Source: Talinum fruticosum
Lineage: Eukaryota; Streptophyta; Magnoliopsida; Caryophyllales; Talinaceae
NCBI GenBank assembly: GCA_021018815.1
Contig: JAITYX010000028.1
Location: 3,489,001-3,553,000 of the forward strand
Reading direction: 5' to 3'
Length of the DNA: 64,000 bases
This document shows positions 57,101 through 64,000 of this stretch, piece after piece. A program made the position numbers and the translations under genes. The notes beneath the pieces were generated by a model. That model had not been told where the DNA came from. It made no database searches and saw nothing but the letters and a program-made list of their open reading frames with translations. Position 1 is the first letter of the stretch, and each line of letters opens with the position of its first letter.

Positions 57101-57190
57101 TCATCTAGTTAGTTTTTAAGTCTTAAATGTGTATTGGTTGGACTCGGCGTGTGGCCGTTAAGTTGTATACTCCGAGCATGTCCGATGTAC
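54182..57190 (+). mobile_element. Probable long solo LTR (Ty3/gypsy)
   Basis: Starts TGTAATAATCG and ends near cttaaca. Content resembles long LTRs of chromovirus elements: an early GA-rich tract, a gtggcattatgg/ggggtccttgg region (56150-56400), tcatgagtcctccttatggtgactcatctc (56937), tgttgtatttgttgtaac (57044) and tccgagcatgtccgatgtac (57171). No coding domain. No 5-bp duplication or PBS was confirmed, so the ends are provisional. Confidence 0.5.
54529..55030. repeat. Purine-rich (GA) low-complexity tract
   Basis: About 500 bases almost all A and G on the plus strand, with gagagagagagag at 54536 and 54612. It produces long artefactual Ser/Leu-rich ORFs on the minus strand. Confidence 0.85.
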
Positions 57191-57949
57191 TTAACATCCT
57201 TATCTACAACATACTCAATGGGGAGAGCAATCCAAGACAAGGCTTGCGTCTTCAATGACCTTTAATTAACAAAGCGCATGGAGTTTGGACTTTAAATTTT
57301 GCACGGAAATACCTCAATATGTCTAGTTTCATGAATGATTATGGGCATTTCAAGTTCCGCCAGTCCAACTTCTTTAAAACATAACTCCTAATCTACACAG
57401 CCAAATGGTATGTACAAGCTTCCATTGGAAATATAAGTTCTTAATATTTCCAATGACACTTTTGGAGCCAAAATAGAGTTGTGGTCGAGAAAGTTATAAG
57501 CAATTGAAGTTGGGCGAGATTCCGAACAGCCACCAACGGCCATGGCGCATCAAGGGGCATCATCCAAGCATGATTAATCAGCCATGGCTATGATTCTGGG
57601 CTTGAATCTTGGCATGGAGGAACTTTAACATGTCTAATTTAGTAAAAATATCTCGGGCATTTTAATCCAAGTTGGAGAGAATAATCTTTGAAGTCAAATT
57701 TACAAAGTGAGCGCTAGCAAAACAATCACTTGACCAAGTAACAATGTTTTATGTCATATCTTCTTCATCTCTTGGTCAACGGAGGCAAATATCATGTGCT
57801 TGGAAAGGTTACATCCCCATCATTCCAAGAATACCTTTAGATCAACATTTGGAGTTTGACCTAGGAAGATATGACCTCCTGTCATTATCAACCTTTTGTT
57901 GTTGCCTTGTGTATCATGCCTTTGCTTTATGTTTTATGCTTTAAGGGAT
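57191..57949. other. Unassigned LTR-like sequence
   Basis: No coding domain. Phrases such as aacataactcctaatctacacagccaaatgg and ttccattggaaatataagttc are typical of degraded gypsy LTRs, but this stretch does not align with LTR1-4. Confidence 0.35.
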
Positions 57950-58876
57950 GTATTAATCTGCTTGTATTTTCTATCATCGGATGCTAAACTTATGTTTTCA
58001 ACCATTGGATAGGTTGTAATTACCTTAAGAGCTACACACTCGTAAATATGTAAGTGTGAGAATGCTTAAAGGTCTTGACCTGAATTAATGATTAGAGTTG
58101 AGATGGGCTCCTTACCCCTTTGAATCCTTTTATACTTATCTTAATCTTGGACTAGTTAAGTGGCACAATAAGATTTTAATTGAGCTTAATGGTAGTGTGT
58201 CTTATCCATTAAGGACAATTGGTGGCCCTAATTTTTCTTAGGTGGTGTGCCTTATCCTAGGCGGAATTAGTTTATCTTGTTAACCATGATGCAGATTTCC
58301 CTATGCCAAACCTTTAACCTTCTGCACTTAGTCATTTTAACCGTGATTCCCATACCTTTTAACTCCTATTTCCCCACAAACCCCCAACGAAGATCGTTTA
58401 CAATGCCCTCCTCACCGGATTACAAAGCAACCTAGTTTTGGAATTCAATGCAGATTACTTAAGTTTAAGGCTTCCCTGTATTAACCCCGACCTTGGATGT
58501 CATTTCTTCCTTCGCCCTCCTCTTGCCCCATTAGTGTACTTTCACAAAAACCATTTCCAACCGTATCCAAGACCTCCTTTGCCCCTCTCCCCTCAAATTT
58601 CCCAAAACCTGTCTAGAGTTAGGATCCGTATGCGTAACTCCAGTTGGGACTTCCCCTCTTTATCCCCGGCTTTGGATGCACCCCGGACCACCCCCTCCTC
58701 TATTGCTACTCGTCCACCTTCCCACTACCATTTCCCAACACCAAACTCCCCCACATCTGCCCTATAGAATCCTAAATTACAAATAGCCGCAGATTTGAGC
58801 TTAACTTCTCAATCCGGTGTTTAGTCTTTTCTATCTTCCTCATTTTCAACCTCTCCCTTTGATCCTTCGTACATCA
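57950..58876 (+). mobile_element. Chromovirus LTR5, 3' part
   Basis: Matches LTR1 from about the TATA-downstream region: atgggctccttacccc, tgtgtcttatccattaagga, ttaggtggtgtgccttatcctagg, gattacttaagttt, and the end cgtacatca at 58876. More diverged than LTR2-4. No PBS follows. Confidence 0.75.
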
Positions 58877-58912
58877 CTTGCCCCATTGAGTTTATTGTGG
58901 TTTTGGTGCAGG

Positions 58913-60421
58913 TGAAGGTTTGCTCCTTGAGAGTCTAAGTCACCCTAAAGGGGGTTAATAAGGTGATGGGGAAATTTAACACGAAAGGAGGATTAAAGTT
59001 TGAATCTGTCCGAGTCTTGATTGCACTCGGAAAAGTGTGAACTCAAAATTACGTGGAAACCCTCCTAGGGCAGAAAACCACGGTTAGTGCTAGTCCAAGG
59101 ACCAAGTCAAATCCACTATTTTGAATCCAAAAATACAGTAGACAGACTCAACCAGAATTGCTCCCTTAGACAACTCCTTATAAAGTTTTCCTAGACTCGA
59201 AGTTCCCTTATCCGATCTAGTACTTCCTAAATAAGGTAACCTTTATAGCTAGGAACAATTGAGTTGAGTTAACCCTTACATATCAGTCAAGGGACCTTAC
59301 TTAGAAAGTAAGAAAGAGAATTTGTACCTTATTACAAGACCTTACAACTCGGAAAGATGTGAAGCACAAAGTTGGAGTTGTAAGTAGAAGATTCAATACG
59401 AATACAAGGACTTTTACGTAAGTAAGTGTATTGACAATGATTCCAGCAATCTTCAAGTCTTGAGAGTTGGCTTCTATTTATAGATGACTAAGCAGATTAG
59501 CCGTTGTAACTATCTTCCGACTAGAAGTCCTCGGTGACCGTTGTAACAATTCTTCCGAGTCGCTCAAAAGAGATCCGTTGAGATGTGAACGTTGCGCAAC
59601 GGCTCTTGATTGCTTAGGATGTCCACTGGTGGTGTTCAAAAGTAAGGTGGAAACCACCGTTGAGCTTAGCGTTGAGGATTTCATGTTTTAGAAACAGACA
59701 ACCTTGATACGATGTATGGGCCTTGGTCGAAGTAGAAAAGCCTTGTCACGTTGATGATTGACAACTTGAAGCCGGTTACTTTTGTATTTCAAAAATAGGA
59801 TAACCTCGTTTACATAACTTACAAAAGTAAATCAAATTTTTGTTCTCAAAGTATAAAATACTTTGGTCCAAGATTAGACAAAGATAATAATTTAATTAAG
59901 ATAATTAAGTGCATAATTATCCGAGTCATGGAAGAATGGAATTTTCTAAGTCTAATATACATTATACTTAAATTCCATATGAGTCGATCTAGAAGAAGAT
60001 CAAGTTAGATAAAGAATATTAGAGTAAGAGTACTCGAATCCAGATATATATAGTTCGAACAAAACAAGCCGACTTAGAGAGTTGAATCAACGTAGTAATT
60101 CACTTAAACTTAGAATATGAAGTCGGACTCGAGTTTAAAAGTGTTAGAGTGAATGTTTGAACATGCGATAAGTCCGAGTGATGTCCGAGTGACTCGGAAT
60201 CATCGGTGTGAGTTGGTGAACAATAGTGTGCTTTCTAAGTTAGTGAGAATCGAGTGAAAACACATACAATAGTTTCGTAACACTCAAAAAGTTTCTAAAC
60301 CACTCGGAATAGTTTCTATAGTACTCGGAATGACTTGTAATCAAAACTTATAACGGATGAAGTTTGTACCTGAATTCTTGATAGTACTCGGAATGATATA
60401 CATGCAAGGTTTGAGTCTTTA
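58913..60421 (-). mobile_element. SIRE III 3' LTR
   Basis: 1509 bp; on the minus strand it runs from taaagactcaaacc to ccttca. The TATA box (ctatttata on the plus strand, 59474-59482) and the tttatactttgag block (near 59850) are conserved. The U3 part has frequent actcgga words. Confidence 0.85.
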
Positions 60422-60434
60422 ATCTCCCGTTTTT
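60422..60434 (-). other. SIRE III polypurine tract
   Basis: aaaaacgggagat on the minus strand immediately upstream of the 3' LTR. Confidence 0.7.
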
Positions 60435-60966
60435 ACGAAAGGCATTCCGTACTCGGATAGAAAATTTGTTAGTGATAAAGTACTTAGTTTTCATTCTTTT
60501 CTCGAAAGGTCTAACAAAGTTTTGAGATAATAGCTAACGTAATTCAAAGTTAGATTTTATCGAGCTATTATGCTAATAATGTGTCGAGCTAAGAATGAGA
60601 TATCGCATAGAGATGAAGTGTTTCGAGCTTAGAGAATTGCTTATATCGGAGCAAAAATAATATGTAATCGAGTTTATATATCGAGCACAAAATATTCAAA
60701 CAAGATTCACTCGTAAATATTGAAACTCGAAGTCAATTACACTTAGAGATAAATAAGCATGAAATCATATACTTCATTAATATTCACATAAACATAGAAA
60801 AATATATACAAAAAGGTGAGAGAAAACTCCCCTAAACAAGACAACAAATTTTCTAATTATTCTCCACCTTTCCTTTCAGAAAAAACAAAAAGAGGAAGAA
60901 TGTATCAAGAAGATACAATTTGTTTGTCCGGACAAAAAACAAAACAGAAATACAAAGAAAAAAAAT
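60435..60966 (-). other. SIRE III 3' untranslated region
   Basis: Between the env-like stop and the polypurine tract. The gtttaggggag block links it to 31193-31215 of SIRE I. Words such as gagctc and tcgag recur. No frame seen. Confidence 0.55.
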
Positions 60967-62543
60967 TTAAGATGGTGGAGACGGAGCGAGTCTAAGTCGA
61001 GGTGGACAAACGTATAGTGCGCCTTTGGTCGTAGGAGCGAGAAGATGTGGATGATCTACACGGGGCAGCACTGGGATCTCCGAGGATTGGCTTAGTTCCG
61101 AGTGGCCGACCCAAAACGAGGTCGTTCGGAGGTTCATCCTCTTGGAACTCGACGGAGGGAGGTGCTTGCTCGAGCTCCACTGCTGCCGACTCGACCTTTG
61201 TCCACGAGTTCTTCCGACTCACCCGGAGTACCGTCCGAGCTTATCGGTTCCGGTTGGAGGGCCGGAGCACCTTGTCCCTTGGCTCGCTTCCTTTTCGCTC
61301 CTTCTTCCTCCTTCTCTTCTTCTTCCTTCTCCCCTTCCTCCTTCTCCTCGAAGGAGCTGCCTCAGCCGTAGTCTCCTCTTCTTCTTTTTCTACCTCTCCG
61401 AAAGGAGATTTGGCGAGGCTCGAGGGCTCCTCGGATGTGTCCGAGTTGCCGGGTCCTCACCGCTTTGGAGCGCCTTTCTTGAAGGAGCTCAATCAATTCC
61501 TTCTGCTCCTTGACGCGTGCCTTCATCTCAAGAAGCACGTCTTGTTGCTCTCGGATTTGGGACTGAGGAGTCTTTTGGTTGATGGTCATTGATCGAATGA
61601 CACTCTTGAATGACCGGAGGGTGTCCTTAAACTTAGTTGACATAGAGGAGATCTTATCCATTATTGTAGTGGACAAGGTAGAAGAAAGAACATGGGAAAC
61701 ACCTGAAGTGTAGGCACCACCGGGTGGAGGAGGTAGAGAGAGAGAAGTTTGAGTGTGAGTCTTAGTCTAAGGCGGAGAAGGTATCCATACCCAAGAAGTT
61801 CTTTTCCGCCAACGACTATGGCAGCCTCGAAACTGCGTTAGGATATGAGGGGAGGGAACTTTGAATTTCTTAAAGATAAAGGTAACAAGAGCCCCAAAAG
61901 GAAGAGGAGTAGATTTCTTAATCCGAGCCGGCACAGCGGCATCCGCTCGATAATAGCTGGAAAGAGGTCTAGTTTCTATCCCCGAGGATGTCAAAGAGAG
62001 ATTTGAGATGCTTAGAGTTTTGGTTCTCTTTGCTCGAATGCTGAGAAAAGAAGGTTCTCATCAACAGAAAACACGAAGACGGGCTTCGACTTCATCCGAG
62101 TCACCGAGAAGTTTTGCGTGACTCGGGGATTTCTTTTGCGTACTCCTCAAAGAATTCATCAGCAACCTCATTGAAAGGTATAGGGTTGCTTTTGAGGAAA
62201 AGAGAAGAGACTTTGAATAGACAGTGGAGGAGAGAGACGTTGATGCGAACAACGACATCTTGAACTCTGGAGGTGATGATACCCTCGGAGCTGGAAAGGT
62301 TTGAGTAGAACTCGAAATGAGTTCGAGGTAGATGAACTCACCGAAACAAAGGAAATTGTAAACCCCTGTTGTTTTGATGTTATTCAACCACAAAAACTTG
62401 GTGGTTGGGAAGAATTTTTAATCCAACGTTAGGTGTTGGGTGACAACGATTTTAGAGGGGTTGGAAGGGCCCTCTTGGCTTTTAATACGGGGTTTCTTGG
62501 TTGCGGAACCAAGAAAGTCCAGGTGGGAACCTCTTTTCGGTAT
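60967..62543 (-). pseudogene. SIRE III env-like frame
   Basis: About 1.58 kb, the fullest env-like copy here. The start codon position (62541-62543) reads ATA, not ATG, before PKRGSHLDFLGSATKK. After a stop at codon ~42, a 110-codon open frame follows (62393-62061, FLWLNNIKTTGVYNFLCFGE at its start). The 61676-61362 frame holds a coiled-coil-like segment (QQDVLLEMKARVKEQKELI) and then a basic Arg/Lys tail. A last open stretch (61222-60992) is acidic and proline-rich and ends at the stop at 60967. The conserved LPFG block of SIRE I is not clearly visible, so part of the middle may be deleted. An envelope function is unproven. Confidence 0.7.
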
Positions 62544-63159
62544 ATTTAGATGTGGAAAGGAGAGGAGATGAGCTTTGAGAGAGAGAGAGAGAAAGAGCTG
62601 GGAAAGTCGAGAGTAAAAAAATGAAAGAGTAGAGTGAGAGCTGAGAGCTTTCGGTGCTTACTTGAGATAATTCTTGTGTTGGTTGAGAGAGAAAGTTTGC
62701 TCTTCGAAAACCGAACTTACTCGTGAGGTTGTACGCGAGAGTGAGAATAAGTAGAGAGTAAAGTAGTGAAATGAAGGAAAACAGATGCTATTTATAGAGA
62801 AAGAATTGTCCTTCAGTATTCATTCTCACCCAACTCTCCAACGGTTGCCTCGGACCGGTGTGACTGTTCTACTTTCCAATGGTTAGAATTCCAGTGTTGG
62901 TATGCCAACAACTAGTTCTCCGATCGATATGCGCCAGAGAGAGAGAAAAGGAAAGATTTTAAAAGATATTTATGAAATTCTCCACTAATCTAGAGATGAT
63001 TTCGAAGTTTGATGTCCATTTTTCTCAATAATTGAGTCCGACTCGATAAAGCTTCCGAGTGACTCGGAAGCTGTAAGCAAGCAATAAATCATAGCTCAGT
63101 ATCACTGGGTCAACTGAACTATTTATTAAAGCATGGAAAAGAAAACATTTAACACATAA
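62544..63159 (-). other. SIRE III spacer between RNase H and env-like frame
   Basis: Same layout as the IIb spacer: ga/ct-rich runs (62575-62600, 62936-62955), then a region matching 52430-52900. Non-coding. Confidence 0.6.
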
Positions 63160-64000
63160 TCATGCAAAGTTCATTCCTAATAAAGCAAAACTGATCCTCA
63201 CTAAGTGGCTTAGTGAAGATATCGAGTAATTGAAGTTTGGTAGGAATGAATTCAAGTTCAATATCACCTTTCTTAGAATGGTGTCTCGGAACATGATACC
63301 CGACCTCAATATGCTTTCTCTTTGAGTGCTAAACTGGATTCTTAGTAATGCTGATTGCACTTTGATTGTCACATTTGATTGGAATTGATTTGACTGTAAG
63401 TCCAAGATCTCTCAAGTGTTGTTTTATCCATAGAATTTGAGCACAGCATGCTCCAACTGCAATGTATTCAGCTTCGGTAGTTGATAGAGCTACTAAGTTC
63501 TATTTCTTTAAGTGCCAAGATATAAGGGATTGACCTAGAAATTGGCAGGCTCCTGAGGTGCTCTTTCTATCAACTTTGTATCCAGCGATAGTCGGCATCC
63601 GAGTATCCAGGTGAGAGTCCGTTCGAGTCTCTTGAGTACCATAGACCTAAATCCCGAGTCCCCGCAACATATCTGAAAATTCTCTTCACCGCAGTGAGAT
63701 GTGATTCCTTTGGATTAGCTTGAAATCTTTCACATAGACAAACACTAAACATTATGTCCGACCAAGGAAGAAATTGAGTTCTCCCATCATGCTCATTTGA
63801 AATTCCTATCTCATTAACTCGGAAAAATCTCAACATAGAATTTCATTAGTGGCTCCAAATATTATATCATCAACATAGATCCGAGCAATAACAAAATCTT
63901 TCCCCTTGGTTTTGATAAAGAGAGTCTTGTCAATCTGACCTCTTCTAAAATAATTTTCAACCAAGAAATTGCTCGAGTCTTTTATACCAAGCTCCGGGAG
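63160..64000 (-). pseudogene. SIRE III RT C-terminus and RNase H
   Basis: Minus strand from the window end: a short segment matching the 51.4-kb part of IIb, then ARIYVDDIIFGATNE with the YVDDI box at 63863-63877. GELNFFLG then jumps directly to DIMFSVCL near 63757, so about 240 bases of RT are missing relative to SIRE I and IIb. RNase H follows: ESHLTAVKRIFRYVAGTRDL, GYSDADY, STTEAEYIAVGACCAQILWI, IKCDNQSAISITKN and DIFTKPLSE. Stops and two frame changes are present. Confidence 0.9.

Larger units (their letters stand above)
58913..64000 (-). mobile_element. SIRE/Maximus-type copia element III, partial at window edge
   Basis: Minus-strand element: 3' LTR (58913-60421), polypurine tract, 3' UTR, env-like frame, spacer, RNase H and part of RT to the window end. 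The base run before the LTR is gcagg (58908-58912). Gag, protease, integrase and the 5' LTR would lie beyond 64000. Confidence 0.85.

Noticed and set aside
58877..58912. Intron-like end ttgtggttttggtgcag before gtgaagg
   Set aside because: It is the boundary between chromovirus LTR5 and the SIRE III LTR; the cag|g match is chance.
61047..61592. 181-codon plus-strand ORF and an overlapping 123-codon ORF
   Set aside because: Antisense to the SIRE III env-like frame; Ser/Leu-rich from the Arg/Lys/Glu codons on the other strand.
1..64000. A new defence, toxin or biosynthetic system
   Set aside because: All recognisable domains belong to known plant transposable-element families or to the PMD and GRF families; nothing else formed a multi-gene cluster.

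Overview
The window reads as gene-poor, AT-rich nuclear DNA of a flowering plant, most likely a eudicot, from a repeat-dense (pericentromere-like) block. The evidence is the element content: Ty1/copia elements of the SIRE/Maximus type with an extra env-like reading frame, Ty3/gypsy elements of Tat/Ogre and chromovirus type, a CACTA transposon, a MuDR-type Mutator-like element (MULE), a short hAT-like element and a plant-mobile-domain (PMD) gene relic. I saw no rRNA, no convincing tRNA, no CRISPR array and no intact host housekeeping gene. The species cannot be named from the sequence.

Layout. 0.4-4.9 kb: broken PMD-type gene, minus strand. 5.6-12.6 kb: three related Tat-type LTRs (A, B, C), with a chromovirus integrase relic between A and B. 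12.6-15.4 kb: primer-binding site (PBS), leader with a ~50-bp tandem repeat, and broken gag and protease of the Tat element that starts with LTR C. 15.4-19.5 kb: a CACTA element inserted in its protease region. 20.3-43.0 kb: a tandem chromovirus array (PR-RT-RNase H, LTR1, PBS, short internal remnant, LTR2, PBS, gag stub, LTR3, LTR4). LTR2 carries a 660-bp hAT-like insertion with an 8-bp duplication, and LTR3 and LTR4 carry its 3' part at the same place. LTR2 is split by a 12.7-kb SIRE element (I, 26.65-39.32 kb), whose 3' region holds a 6.3-kb MULE (31.38-37.69 kb). LTR4 is interrupted at 43.0 kb by a second SIRE element (IIa), which is cut off in gag and fused to a second Tat copy. That Tat copy is split by SIRE IIb (45.97-53.56 kb). 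54.2-57.2 kb: long LTR-like block with a purine-rich tract. About 57.95-58.88 kb: 3' part of a fifth chromovirus LTR. 58.9-64.0 kb: SIRE III on the minus strand, running off the window.

How it works together. Most of the window can be explained as insertion of elements into elements, followed by deletion and unequal recombination. Every pol gene has stops, frameshifts, deletions or changed catalytic residues, so none looks autonomous. The least damaged frame is a small GRF-type zinc-finger protein gene carried inside the MULE; even this has a probable one-base slip before a C-terminal membrane segment. I found no undescribed functional system. The points most worth checking are the GRF-membrane gene inside the MULE, the SIRE env-like frame with its variable C-terminal half, the hAT-marked tandem LTR array, and the tandem repeat shared by two Tat leaders.
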